A DNA stretch of 64,000 nucleotides from Bugula neritina (GCA_964035545.1 OZ037765.1:23686004-23750003), one strand, 5' to 3'. Counted from the first letter of the stretch, positions 36,001 to 50,400 are shown. Notes: generated from the sequence alone by a model not told the origin. Translations and numbers: made by a program.

Positions 36001-37985
36001 ACACAGCTACTAGCTTACTTGCTATCTTTTCATAATGTTGTTCAGATGCATTTGATGATAGCTTATATCCTCATACATCATTTGTGATTTAGTTTATTTA
36101 CTCCCAATGATATTTGCATAATATTATGTAACAAAGCACTAAATTTTAGCATTTCATAAAGTTGCAAAATTTTCAAATCAATGAACCACTGAAAATGAGG
36201 GAAAACAAAACCAGCAACTGCTGGTGATTTGTGTAAGAATATACTTAAAAATCAGTATCAACATTTAAAGTGTAAAACCATTTCCTTCAAGTGCCAAAAT
36301 TATTGAATTGGTTCCCACAGCCTTGATCAGCTAGACTTTAATCTAGCTTCTAATAGGCTGCTGGTTCGCCTAAGTCATGCAAATATCATATTGACAGCCA
36401 ACACTTGAAAACTCTTTTTAATATATTTTCTCCTGTCAAGTTAGGTCTGAAATATTGATTTGGTTTAGAATATCTTAGTTTGTATTTAACAAATACGCCA
36501 TTGCTGCTGTGTACAAATAAACTAATGGTGTTTTGTTTGTCTATAAGTTATTGATGCAGTAGCAGAAGTTGAGAAATTTTGCTTACCTGAAAATTTGAGA
36601 ATTAAGATAATTCAAGCAAAAGGAAGTTGGATAGAGTAAAAGAACCCCAAGCTGATCTAGTGATCTATACCAGTCTTGTAATGTTAGTAAAACTTCACAC
36701 AATACTACTACTCTCTCAAATTTGATGAGTAGAAATGAACCGACTGATCACCCAGACCCATTGATGATCAATACACGACATTGAAGACTGACTATCAGAA
36801 GGAACAGAGTGCACTGAAATTCTATTTCACAGAAATGGTTGAATAAAAGAAGGCTATAGAAAGCTTTGTATGCGAAAGAAAATTACTTAACCAAATGAGA
36901 AAATATCAATACGAACCTTTATTCCAGCAGTCATATCCCTAAAACAACAGAAAGATCATATATATTTTTATGACAATGTAAAGGGATGGACAATACTTGG
37001 CATACAGCTGTATATGTTTTATGTCATTAATGAACATGCTCCTAATTAGGTGAAGAATGACAATCACAATAGGCCAATTGTTGATAATGAAAAGAGTGCA
37101 TACTCTTTGATCAACATATAAACAAAAATCTATCTATCTAATTGATCTGTATTTTCATAGCATTATAACAAAAATAAATATATTAAGAGTATTATGTTTA
37201 TAGGAAAAAAGACAGCACAATTAACAGACAAGAGGGGCCACCTAGTGCATTTTTACACAACATGAGTCCATGCATTACTTTTTCTTCACAACCTTAAAAC
37301 TAATCAATCGCTGAATCTACTTTGCTAAAACCACCGGTTGCCTCCAGCAACACTAAAGAACCAGGTGGAATATATAAACATAACACCTTTAACCAAAATA
37401 TAAATTAAAATAGTAATAAAAATAAAATGTCACTAAAATATACTTGTAACAGCTGTAACTATAACATAGCCCCAAAATATTTGTCAAGCTGCTGGCTTCT
37501 TCATTTGTTTGCAGCTTCTCTTTGCATCCATATAGGATCTCATAGCACACTATACTTAAAGTGATGTACAGAATTACAATACTTTTGGAGAATGGGTCAA
37601 CATTCACAAAAAGTTATGTCACAAACTTGAGCTGCATAGTCCCCCTAACATGAAATATGCTACAAAATCTCAATCTCCGTATTATCAAAACTCTGAGGAT
37701 ATATAATTTATGGTGGTGTCGAGGGAACAAGGAAATATCTCTGTTGAGTTAGTAGGATTCTCACCTGCCAGCCACAGCTGCATTAGCGTTAGTAAGAAGG
37801 AGCTGTTGTATCGGCTGAAGTCCTACAGCAGAATTATGAGCTACTGTGGCAGCACTCTGAGGATGAGTGAGTTGAGACGGTGTAATCATAGATGGAACAT
37901 TGGCAGCCATGGATTGTAATGAGTCATAGTAGGTCTGCAGCGTAGATGCAGGGTTATGCTGTGGCACATATATGTATGATGCCAT
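24033..37985 (-). CDS. PTBP: Polypyrimidine tract-binding protein (17 coding exons, 757 aa)
   Basis: This is a nuclear splicing repressor that binds UCUU/CUCUCU-type RNA. Exons in transcript order: 37985-37765, 36938-36917, 35274-35158, 34865-34701, 33821-33675, 32338-32201, 32078-32027, 31677-31619, 30764-30563, 28783-28634, 27707-27675, 27554-27286, 25990-25957, 25759-25667, 25548-25329, 24949-24811 and 24245-24033. The sum is 2274 nt, in frame throughout. Four RRMs are present: RRM1 about 138-215, RRM2 248-345 ([14 protein letters not shown] is near-invariant), RRM3 513-600 and RRM4 632-712 ([11 protein letters not shown]). It is longer than vertebrate PTBP1 (about 530-560 aa). The extra length lies in an N-terminal Ala/Gln/Ser-rich region, an Ala/Met/His/Pro-rich linker between RRM2 and RRM3 (about 375-510) and a Pro/Val-rich tail. 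The RGSEEM segment of exon 3 matches the vertebrate KRGSDEL region. The ATG lies nine bases into its exon, so a leader exon exists upstream. Introns hold no other gene. Confidence 0.96.
25957..25990 (-). promoter_or_regulatory. 34-nt PTBP exon, candidate autoregulatory cassette
   Basis: This exon encodes [11 protein letters not shown] inside RRM3. It has the length and protein position of vertebrate PTBP1 exon 11, whose skipping shifts the frame and sends the mRNA to nonsense-mediated decay when PTB is abundant. Thirty-four is not divisible by three, so skipping here would also break the frame. The upstream exon has an unusual donor (GTTTGT at 27285-27280), which could make the exon choice labile. 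Regulation is inferred from the conserved architecture. Confidence 0.8.
26052..26210 (-). promoter_or_regulatory. Pyrimidine clusters upstream of the 34-nt exon
   Basis: In the transcript sense the intron contains CTCTCTCTTCT (26062-26052), GTCTTCTTG (near 26097-26089) and a C/T run TTTTCTTTTTCTCTTCTCTT (26210-26191). These are the UCUU and CUCUCU types bound by PTB proteins. A further TTTCTTTTTC lies just after the exon's donor, near 25945. Binding is an inference. Confidence 0.5.
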
Positions 37986-40900
37986 TGCGAGTAACTAGAA
38001 ATGCCACTCTTTCAACTACCATATGGTGCTTCTGTTATCTACTGATGACACACTTTAGACTGATATGGAAGAAAATTAGAAAATTCTGTAGACAAATACC
38101 TTCGCCACTGCCAAGGATGTAGATTATTGCCAATTCACAGCAGTCGCAGGTGAGAGGAGTCTGTAGAGTTGTTCGCTTCGGTTGTCAACTGGTGGGTATT
38201 TCAACCTTTCAAACACCTCACTCAAATAAAGAGCTCGACTAAAGCACTTCAGTCAACAAACTGATGAGCTAAATTTCTATTTGAACAGTTTCAAGGTTTC
38301 AAATAGCCTACTTCACCACGATATGCTTGTGCAGTGTTCTTCGGATAAAGACTATAGTGCGACTGTTCGATGTCGTGTGAATGTAGTTTAATAGCTAGCC
38401 ATAAGCAGTATAATATTGTACGCTACAATCTTCTCACAGCATTTATTGGATGCTCTATCAGTTTTAAATAGAATGAAATGAAGGAAATGAATAAGCCTGG
38501 TTGACAGAATGCATTTATCACACTCGAAAGCATTAGATCCAAAAGTCTAATGATAGCTAGTGCGTAGAGTTTCTCAATTAATGGTTTATTGCTTAGTGAA
38601 GCCAGGGCTATGGAGTGCATCCAATAGATAGCGAGCTACACTGCATGAGCATACACAAAAGGAAGTTTCTAAAGCTGGTCTTGTGAATAGCCACACACAT
38701 CTAATAGGCTATTTGAAAAATATAATTTACTTTTCAGCAGTTTTACTTTCTGCTGCAGGATGTTTTTAAATTGTCTGGTTTGTATTTTATATAATGAAAA
38801 AAGAAGCACAATAGGCATTGTCACAATAAGAAAGTTACACTAAATATAATTTAGTTACCTTTTTGTTGATTTTATTGCATATATTGATATTTGGGCAAAG
38901 ACTTATGGCATCTTTAGAGTAAAAAAAGGATATAGAATTTAGAAATACCCAACTTTTAACTTAATAACAAAAATGATATCATTGCTCAGTATTGTGATTA
39001 AATCATATGATAAGGATGACTTAGTCACTGAGATGTTTGAGAATATTATACAGCTATCTTTGTAATTGATTGTCCAGAAATTGTATCTGCAGAGCTGATG
39101 TTACCCCAAGTTAAACAATTAGTCCCTCGCTTGTATTATGTAGAACTTCAGTGCAGCATTTTATTTTTACCAAATTTCATATTGATTTGCCAGATTAAAG
39201 CATTGCTTTTGATAGCCATGTTCACAATAGCTACATGGCACTGATAAGCTGGCAATAGAAATCAAATTTTATCCAAAATATGTCTTTATAGATGACAAAA
39301 CTATACATCACATCAAGAAACTATGATTATTGATTGATTTTACTATGTGTACTGTCATTATTACCATATAGAATTATCATAACAGCTGGCAACAATATTG
39401 CCCTCACTGTGTTAAATATGCTATTTCAACCAGTTTGATGCAATATTTTTTCTGAAATTATTAAGCAATGATATTGATTCATTGATTGCCTCTTATGAGT
39501 CAAACTCCTAGTAATGAGTTTGAAATAGACCAGACAAGACCTTACAATATTACAAACATTTTTTAAAACTCTGAATGATTGGTAACAGATGGAAAACTAA
39601 ATAATCCCCAAGTAAGTTGGAACATGATAGACTGTAGCAAGTTAAGCTCTACACAGCTGCAGTAGGCCACAATTGTTGCTCTAATACTAAACATTCGCCA
39701 AGTATTATGGTTTATTATCGTTTGAAAATAGTTTTTTGTAGAGTCATTCCTCAAAATTTAAATCTATTGTTACATATTATACATGCATATGGTTAGTGTA
39801 TCACTTTGAAGTTTAAATACTCAACCATGACTATTTCGAGTGATATTGTCCATTTAGGAGCAGTAGTGGAGAAATTGAAATAGCTATAAGTTTTCTCATT
39901 CTCTTATTAGATGTTGGTAAGGGGCACAAGTTAAAATTCTCGATAAGATAACTTCTTTTACTGCATTTTTAATCTAGAACACAGGCTTTTCTCAATTTCT
40001 TCACTATACTGCACCTACTTCTGTTATTGAGCGAATCAGGTACAAATAGCTTAGCAAAGACCAGACTATATTTGATAGCTTTGTTGGCAACTACCAAAGT
40101 TATTAGAAACTCAAACTGTATACTGCAATGTTATCAATTTATTTGTGCACATATTATGATCAAAAAGATAACAGAGGGTCCATTAAAATCTAATAACCTG
40201 GAGGAAAAACTGTACAGCAATAGTAAAAAATCAAACACATGTGTGGGATTTAACCTATATTATCTAATTTTTAGATTGATAATGTGCAATTTTTAATACC
40301 AATGGACCAAAGAGCATAAGCATGGCTACCAATGAAGCATATCATTCCATCATAAAAAGATCTACTAAAGTTTACTGGAACATAGCTTGCAACATTTAAC
40401 ATTAGATTCATAATGGAGCATCTAGTAGCTTGGCTAAGTACCATCATTTGCAATTAAAAATATCAACTATGAAGCATCATGTAAACCATTGTTTTATTTA
40501 AGTGTAGCACAACCCAAACTCATGTTAGGAAGAATTGGTAATCAATTAGCTTGTATACAGTATTTCAGTCCAAACTTTGATGCTATGTGATAAGTTATGT
40601 AAGTTCAACAACAGCAAATTGACAACCTACTAGCATAGTATAATGCAATAGTTCAAAACTAATTGCCTCTTATCATATTACATACATGTGCACATGTCAC
40701 ATGGGTAATAAATGTTTCAGTTATCCTCATTGTGATCTGCTCAGACACAAGTAGATATTTAAATAGAGCACACTCACAATGAAAGAGGCCTGTATGGCTT
40801 AGTTGCAGGTGATGGCTCTCTAACAATCCTTACAATTTTTCACCATAAAAGTTGCCTGTAAATATAATGCAGGTCATAAATCATAGCGTCAGGCCCACCT

Positions 40901-41458
40901 GTTTAGAGGAGACAAATTCATACCTAAGGCTATTGCTCAATGCAACATGTAGTAGAAAATGCAACTTACTTTTCATTTCGACCCATAATTGAAACAATGC
41001 TATACAAAAATTTCTGCCAATTAAACAGTTTTATATAAATTTATGAACAAAACCTACAAAAAGCTCTCACCTTAAAACAAGCAAGTTTAAAGTAAAGTGT
41101 TAGGTGGAATTTAAATATGTTGTTATTGTTGCGTATTATATCAAATCATGATCTAATATATTAATTTATAACATATAAAGATCTGATGCCCAATATCAAA
41201 ACTATATTTATGTAGATCTACAGCAATACAAGAGTAAATTAATAGCTATTTCTCACCTATCTCCGCTTTGTCCTGTTCAGGTAGCGGGACAAGAGTAAAT
41301 TAATAGTGAGCCAATTTAATTGAATCTATATCTGTCCAAAGGTCTGGGGTAATGTGATAACAACATGCTAGTGACATTCATACCAATAATTACATGCATA
41401 TAGATTATATAGCACAAGAGTTACAAAAGAGTCTATGTTATATAATTTATATATTTTT
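37986..41458. other. PTBP leader region and the gap to PIGG
   Basis: A minus-strand donor at 38099-38094 (GTATTT after GCGAAG) and an acceptor at 37996-37995 suggest a non-coding PTBP leader exon ending at 38100, so the promoter probably lies near 38.2-38.5 kb. From there to 41.4 kb I see no gene. The part next to 41.45 kb is the PIGG 3' untranslated region. Confidence 0.45.
41229..41308. repeat. 18-bp direct repeat around a 44-bp GC-richer insert
   Basis: ACAAGAGTAAATTAATAG occurs at 41229-41246 and again at 41291-41308. The intervening segment is richer in G and C than its surroundings. It could be a small retro-inserted sequence with its target duplication, or simple slippage. It lies downstream of the PIGG stop. 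Confidence 0.45.
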
Positions 41459-44400
41459 TCAACAATCATATATATGAGTGAGAATATAAAAAAAAGTAAA
41501 AAGAGACAGCGAAGATATTTCATACAATAATTTAGGAGCAAAAACTGTCCAAACAAATAGATGATATCTTTCTAGTATAATTAGAAATTGAAGCACCAGC
41601 ATATCAAACATCTTGAATGTAAGGTAGAGCCAAGATGCATGCTTCACCGTCTTTCTACAAACCATATCAACACACACATATATAGATATTGCCAAGTTTA
41701 GTATAAAAACCATTTATATGTGTTCTGAGTCCCAACAAGTGGTAGATGGAATTACAGTGCAAGTATATTAGACTTGGGGTTAAAGCACTCTCCACTCTAA
41801 TTTAAACTTTTATCAAATAAAATGCTGGTGATGTGACCAACATTTTATTCAAATTTAGAGCTTTGCTTCTTATCCAGCATCAGTTATTTGATGACAAGCA
41901 GCCTACTTTCATTGAGTAATTTTAAGAACACTCTTTTATTGCTACTTTACTGGTACTATTCCATTATCAAGTTATGTTGCTCCAAAAAATACCTAAGTCT
42001 ATTGGCCAAGTTCAGGGTTAGAGTTGAATTTGCAGAACTTTAGATTTTAACCATGATGAAAGAAGTATATTATCATTTCTATATAGGCCTACGTACATTG
42101 AATGTTGGTACCTATCAAAAAAAGTTGTTTTAGGTATGCTAATTATAATCTATTAACAGACCTATTATATGAAAAAATATATGCTAAGGTTTATATTGTG
42201 TAATATGGCATAGATCTATTTTCTGTAGCATAGGGCTAAGGGCATAATATATGCAAATTCCTAGAATAAACTAAATACAGTAAATATTGCTACACGGCAT
42301 ATCAGATTAAAGTTAAACATTACTTCATTATATATGCTCAATATAAACATCAATGCACAAATTATGCAAGGCACCTTTGGCACAAACAACTTGGTAAAAA
42401 TCTAGATTTGTACGACACAAAAATGAACATGGAATTAAGGAGTTGTCTCTCTTTTTTAATCCACAACTGTATCTGCTTTATTGATTGGCCTTTGCAGTCG
42501 TTTTTCCTTACATCTTGGAGTCAAATTAAAGAAGACAACTAGGACTTGAGAAGTTTGCATATTTAAATAGGAGAGTGATTACACTTTCACACTGAGCTTA
42601 CAAAACAGAATTAGGGAGCAGCTTCCTACAAAAGAAATTCTGCCTATTTATAGCCTCGTTCTCTGTGAAAACTATTATTTTTGTTAGGCTGGCTATAGAC
42701 TGCCCGCAAACTTTGCTTGAAGGCTTTTACATAACACAGGAGTGATGAGCGTGTATTGTGGATGGGTCATGCTGGGGTTTGATCAACCAGCATCTCTAGT
42801 TACAAGACCTGACTGCTCCCTACATTGATTTCTATTATCGTACAACACCAATTCCGTACCTGTAGGAGTTGTCTTGACGATTCAACTGTATGCATAGACT
42901 GAGAATCCAGAATATTGGCCCAGAGTAAGTATTGCAAAACAAAAGAACTGGAGTAATAGCAGGATTGTATGACCACATCCCCTTATAGCCAGCACCCACA
43001 TCTATGGTACTCAGGCCATTGGAGTTGCCCTACAACACACATGCTGAAACTTTTAGCACTCTGATATTTATAAAATCTATTGAAGGCGTGAACACAAATA
43101 CAAGAACCTACATTATTAGTATAAACCATAATGTGACTAGGAAATTTTGAAGGTAAGAATAACATTAGCAGAAACTAAATATTTTAAAGTCGAAGTTAGT
43201 ACTTCTGTGATTGTTTGCACTGTTCAAAATAGTTTTATCAACAACACTATTTTCAACAAACTTTATAAATGACCTTAGTATTTTTATAGTTTTCCATAAC
43301 TACCCCAACATCTCTAATCATAAAATACAAATAAACATTTTATATTTACCCATAATTCCAATCATTTTTTATGAGAAACACAATCATTGCAAAGTATGAT
43401 TAAATTCATATTGACAATACAATAAGATGCAGAATATATCGGGTCAAGATTTCTTGAACTCTACACAGTTTGATTATAAGTGACCTCTTTCTTAACTAAC
43501 ACCGGTTTCACAAATTAACAATGAAATAGTCAATAACGGCAAAAATAATTAAAAAAAAATATCCATATATATATTTAAAACAGTAGAAGACGATTACCTG
43601 ATAGAAATACGACGCTAAGCCCAGCCAGTAATACATATGAATTGATATATTAGAAGCTAGATGACATTTAGATAGTAGAGATTCTGCAACGGAAATTAAA
43701 GCTAAAAGAGGGAGGTTTGTAGTACGGTGAAGTAACATCATCAGCAAAACCCAGGCTATTTTGATAATATGAAGACTTTGTATATATGACTTGTTGAACC
43801 AAGTATAAAGGGCAGCGCAGAAAAGGGCAGCACAGCAGAAATACACGACATCAGCTTCATAGACACCCCTGCAACACGAGTGTATTTATTCAAAGCAGTT
43901 AATTTATCAACATGAACGAAAATTGTACATGAACCATTAATATGGACCATTTTGTGAATTATTCAATCACCATGATGAAGGAGAACTATATAATAGCACT
44001 TATTAAAATATAGATAGTGGGAGATGTAATCTCATCTTTTAGAAAAACCATGGTGATGAAATGAGAGTGTATTTATATAAAGCAATAAATTTATCAATAT
44101 TACCAAAAATTTTAAATACACACTAATAATATGAATCACTTTGTAAATTTAATTATTACTATGAAGGGAAACTGTGTAACAGCATTTACCAAACTGTATT
44201 AAAATTTAGAGATTAGTAGTTGTAATCTCATAGTTTAAGAAAATATGAAATAATGCTATTCTCATCTGCATTAAAACACTAAGAAATCACCTAAATTAAC
44301 AGATGGGGCCTGCAGACCCAAAATATTGAGCATGTTATCAATTTTTTGTACATTATAATCTACTTAAACAGCAAATATTCAGTTTTATTCTACAAACTTA

Positions 44401-47400
44401 TCAAATTTAGCTATGATATATTATAAATACAATTTTTAACAAAGCAAGATTCATAAAGTTACAATGTAACTGTGAATTTACTAAAAAATACTCTTTTTTC
44501 ATGACATAAAATTATTAAAAAATGATTACTTGATATAGATAATAATGGGTGAAGTACACCAATGTATATAATATAGTCATGGAATACGCTGCACATACAT
44601 CATTACATACAGAGAGTAGAACTGAACCTGTGAGATGTGGAATAGTAGCTAACATCCTGCATGACGTAGAGAGCTGTAGAGCCAACAGAAGTTACCACCA
44701 ACATCATGGTGAGAGGAGTTGTGGCTGGGGGTAGATTGAGAGCGGAGATGATAGGTAAAGAGACTAAAGACATCACAGCTTTTGTGTGCCGATATTCCGG
44801 TCTAAATAAACACACGAGTCACAATACTGGGACAACTTTTCAAATAGTATTTATATATACAATATAACAAATTATTCAAATCCTGAAAAACTGAGTATAA
44901 TTATTGATTAAATTACTATATTTATGAGGGAACACTTGCACGAACTTTACCCTAACTGTCACTGATTAATATATAATATTTGTCAAGCTAACCAGTCACA
45001 CATAGTATACATACATGTATCATGAACAACTTGCAACGCTATTCTGCTAACGCAACACATTATATTTCCCTTATTTCAAATATTCCATATTACCAACTAA
45101 CTTATTAAGTTGATCACCAATATCAGGAAGGTGAATCCATTTATCTCCTGTTTGATTCCATTTCCTGGCAATTGTTAAGCAGACACAAGCTATGAAGAGA
45201 TTACATGAAGTCTTTGTGTCAGATTGAATCATTGCTGTAGCCAGACTGGCTGTGATAATAGTCAGGGAAAAGAAGTAGACTAGCTGATGCTCCTCTTCAA
45301 TAAAACTACTAGCTAGTAGGGACAAGCTGTGAGCACCCGCAAATACATAAAACTTGGTGTCTGGTGATGTGAAAATGGATTGGAATGCACTCTAAAACAA
45401 AGAACTCAGAAATCTAGTTTTATGTACATAACCTCTCCACAATTTTTTTAAAAATACATCCATGTGAACAAATAAATTGCAAAATCATAGTATTATATAA
45501 TCTGTTAAAAAGCTGTGATTAAAAAATAAAGAATTATATGTTTCTTATAAGCATTTAAAAATTCAGCATATCTAAGCTCAAAAAATATTAAAAGCAATTT
45601 TTCATTAGATTTTGAGCATTTATTTGATATTGTGTGCGCTGTGTTTTAAGCATTTTAAAACTATCACCAAATATTTTATCCAAATCTTGGAGTCAACTTC
45701 AGATTTTAAAATGGGTGAAGTTTGCATGCTAAAAAGTGTATAAATACAATGAGATACAATAATACAATGATGATAGGCAAATATTATTGTACCAACCTTG
45801 ATAGAAAAGGTTCGCAATTGAAGAGACTTGAGGAACAAGGAGGTGGACAAGAGTGTGAACAGCAAGAAGGTGGCAGAGCCCAAGTAGGAGTGACACAGTG
45901 AGTTACTAGCTGAAGTACTTGTACAGTGCACATAGAGTACAGAGTATAGTATGAAACCGATCACTAAAAATGTTGAGAGAAACTTTTTGTCCAATGTAGT
46001 CACTCCCCATAAGTGACAGCAAACTATCTACAAATAGATGATATATTTACAAAAATTAAACATTGTGTTGAAATAATTCACTTTTAAAAATTTGTAAAAA
46101 ATCATATTATTTTCTCCACATTTCTTGGCAATTCGCAGAGCAGCAATCAGCAATACAGTAACACTTTGAAAGCCTAACTTAGTATTTACAGTGACTAGCA
46201 TAGCATAGATTACATATTTGCCAAAATTAAAAAAAATATTTTGAAAAAGCCTAGTCATATTATTTTCTCCACATTTCTTGCTAATAGGCATAGCAAACAG
46301 TAATACTTAGGGAACCTAACTTACCGTGACTAGCATAGCAAAGGCACACATCATGGCTGCGACATCATAGTCAGCAACCTTAGCTGCTAGTAACTTCTGT
46401 ATTTCTAGCAGTAAATCACTGAACTCCTTAACCAAAGGTGAGTAGCGATCTGACTGCGGCAGCGTATTATCAATATATAAGTGGTACTTCTTCTGCAGCG
46501 TCTCATAACGGCTGACTATCTGATCTGAGATAGAATACAGCAGCCAAGCTGACGTACATATGCGAGATTAACTCAGATATAGCAGAATAACAGACTTACT
46601 GTAATATAGCAATGATGAAACGCACCTGTTAAAACATTGTCTCTGTACATTACAGCCACCAGTTGCTTGCAGTTATAATAGAGAGTGTGTATAACATCTG
46701 TAGGATGAGATAAAGACTGGAGGAGAGAGGTAATTGCGACACCTCTATTATTCTGTGCGATTGGAATATTCATCAGCGAAGATAAAGTGGGTAGTAAATC
46801 TATTTGGTGAATATTTTCAACTTCATCTAAAATAAAGTTGATTTGATTCTATGTAAGTAAATGAAGTTGTTGTGCAGATGAAATATATAATGATATATTG
46901 AAATACAGAGTTAACTATGTAAGCTATGCTGGCAGATATAACCTGGTAGTAAATTTACCTGCGTGTGACAAGATGGAGTCAGTAATGAAGACCATAGGAG
47001 TTGAGACTTCATTTACAGACACACCACCATGTCCACCTTGGTCTGCCATTCCATGATCTCCACAGAGTACTATGAGGTAGTCAGTATGATTCTGCCAGAA
47101 TACATTGATAGTACAGCAACTGCATGAAACACAACTAGTGTTTGAGCCTTGAATTAATAAAAGCTTTAGGAAAACATTTAAATGTATATATTATGTATTC
47201 ACTATATCGACTAGTCAACAGTTACACATACGACTTTATAAATTTAAAATTATCTACAAGCTGTTATAAAAAGCATTATTACTATTAGTATTGGTACATA
47301 TAATATACTGATAGTGACATATACAACCTATGCTTGTGGAACTGGCTTTTACCCAATACAAACCAAAAATGTATACTTTGAACAAAAGAAATGAAATGAA

Positions 47401-50400
47401 CTACTGTGAACCTGCCGGAACTCAAAAGATTTTAAAGTTTCTAATCATAAAACATAAACATTTATGATTTATATAATATCTCGGAGACAAACTATTACTT
47501 GATGTCCATTATGCTCCTACGTAGTGTTTTTTCATGAGTCTCTTGATGCAAAAATTTAAATACTAATGTGCGATGAATGCTGCAAGAAGCACAAAACTAT
47601 TAGCTGCTCAATAAATGAAAAAATAATATATAGCTTGGGTCAGTTCACTTTGTTTAGTACAAGCTGATTTTGAAGCTGACAGTTTATATACATTGTAACT
47701 GCTTGCTTAAATACAAATTCATGCTCAGCTCTATAAAACAAAGATAATTTCAATTGATGCCTTAAAATATTCATTTTTCAACCAAACCCCTAATATAATA
47801 TTGCTGCTTAAACTCATTGAAAAGTGGGTTGTATAGTTACATAATTTCCCATGTGAAAGAGTTCGAAAATAGTGGTTTTGATTTCTTTTAGGATGAATGG
47901 GTTTAACAATTTTCGATAACATTGTATTTTGTTTATTCCAAATGAAAGAATTTTTTTTAGCGACAGTGATGTCTAATTTGCAGGGGTCATATGCACAAAC
48001 TTAGTAACGAAAGTCAGGTTGAAGCAACGCTAGTATCGAATTTCTCACCTCATTGTGCATGGTTGCGTTTGCTCAAGCTATTGCTGCATGCCAACTTAGG
48101 GAGTTGTCCATTTAAAAAATCATTCCGTAATATTATATGAATATATTATGCGCCTACTTTTATATAAATATCTAAATAAAATTTACTTTTACTTGAAGAA
48201 ATGTTTTCACAAAATATTTCAACAAATATTTTACTGAAATATCAACTAATTCATCTGTAATAATTGAGCTAGATTTTTTTGTACTTTTTCTGGAGGCTAT
48301 AGTCTCGTCAATGACCCGCGAAATATTAATTCCTACTAACCAAACTTATTGATATTAGGGTACAAGCGTGCAGGCCAATTTTACGAAGATTGTATTCACT
48401 GCTGCAGAATCTGTGGTAAGTATCGTTAAGTAGCTGTTCATTTTAATATTGAGCTGATTATAAGATTTAGAGTCAAAATTATATCAATTTTAAAATTTTG
48501 AATTTGCAAATTATCATTTTGATAATCATAATCATTGTGATTATCAAAAGACAAAATGATAATCTGCAAATTCAAAATTTAATTATGATAATGAATATCA
48601 ATATGAATATGCTAGTCACTCAAAGTCAGTTATCAACTAATATTATGAGTATGACTATAGTATTAGTATTAGCCATAGTTGATAGTTATACTTGTAGTTA
48701 TAGTACTAGTACTACTAGTACTACAAGTAGTACTAGTAGTAGTAATACTAGGTCTAGTACTACTAGTACTAATAGTCATTACAATTGTTATTATAACTAT
48801 TCGATCACTCTATATAATAATAATTCAAATTATAAGTATATAATAATCATAATGGCAATTGTATCATTATTATCATTAGACATTAGATGATTAGTATATC
48901 TATTGCCTATTGGCATCTGCATTTTTGTACTGAGAGTGAAACTGACACAATCACAATGACGCCCTGAGTATGAATAATAATATTAATAATATCACTATGA
49001 AGTAATGAATATTAAACTTGAACTAAATATATCTTAGTAAAAAATAAATCTTTTGGTTATTTTAGGCCATAAATTGAACATACTTCGTTTTAATTTTTAT
49101 TAATTTGCAATTCAATTGAAATATTATTGGGTTACAAATGATCAAGTGATACTCACTTTTGTATTCATATATTGATATTCATGTTTGACATAGACTACTG
49201 ATTGATACTTCCTTTGAAAGTCTTAGAGACTGTAAATAATATGCCCAAACCAATAATTATATTGATATTCATGTTGAGTAGTTTCAAGTTTACACTTGAG
49301 TTTATTAATAATATATATAATTATATTGCTAAAATATTAAATTGCTACTCTGATAATATTTTTTAAAAGAACCTTGTATCAACATTTGTATTAGCATTGG
49401 GTCTGTATGTGTTGCAAATTTGGTATGAAAAGAGTATTATAGCTAAAACTAGTATTATATAATACAGTTGCTTTTTTATTTCCTAGTTTAGTCTGATCAT
49501 ATTTAAACATGATTGTAAAATTATTAAATTTTTACTCATTTATAATGTTTTGTCACTAATAAAACTATAATTAAAATATGAAGTTATAAGATATAGAAAT
49601 ATATCTATGTAATACAATAAGTTTCATCTTTTTATTCTGTTGGAACTTAATTGAGCCATTAGTATTATCACAAAATTGGAAAATTGTTACACGCTTTTTA
49701 TTCTAAAGGTAAGAGCAAATTAAAAAAAATGGTTTAAAGTTAGATATAATCTCGATTACTAAAATTTCAATTTGACTTTAGGAATTAAAAAAATTCATTT
49801 TGATGTTTTCAAAACTTGCCAGAGTTCAATTAATAAAATGAGATGAAATTTAAAATGTTTATGAGTAATTTTTAAACTACTGATGAATGTGGTGCAATAC
49901 TAGGCTCGACTTGCAAGGTTGTATAATATGACCCATTAGTTAGCATGTGATTTTCGCTATGATTTCAGTCTCTAAAATGGATCCCAAAATAAGATCCGCT
50001 AGCATATCAAAAGCACAGTATATGAGAGAATATCGAGCCAATTTATCACCCAGTATCAAGAAAGAAAGAAGCAGACAACGAGTGGAGAAAGCGCGTCTTC
50101 GACGAGAAGCACTTCGGGAAAAAGCAAAACAAGATGATTTAGATCTTAAAAGAACTCAAACTGATGAATGTATCAAACAGTTTAGGACCAAGCGACATAA
50201 CCTTAAAGGACAACAAGCTTTATTTACACCATCAACAAAAGCAAAACACGCTGCTCAACCTATCGATAGTTCGTCACCATCAACAAGTGTTAGTTTAGAA
50301 AGCTGCCACTTAAAGACAACTCAAGAAAAAACTGTCAAAACAAGATCCGCTAGTATATCAAAAGCACAGTATATGAAAGAATATCGAGCCAATTTATCAC

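Noticed and set aside
42720..42810. Second SINE with a B-box-like GGTTTGATCAA
   Set aside because: The match is weak, with no A box at the right distance and no flanking duplication.
44549..44734. Plus-strand frame near 44.6 kb
   Set aside because: Antisense of PIGG exon 9; no independent support.
48498..48890. 130-codon plus-strand frame rich in Ile, Ser, Thr and Asn
   Set aside because: It spans the inverted repeat and the ANT mosaic; the composition is that of the repeat, with no domain and no splice support.
49947..49976. Earlier in-frame start for the nested ORF
   Set aside because: It precedes a good acceptor (GATTTCAG), and the ATG at 49977 has a better context and starts next to the first module.
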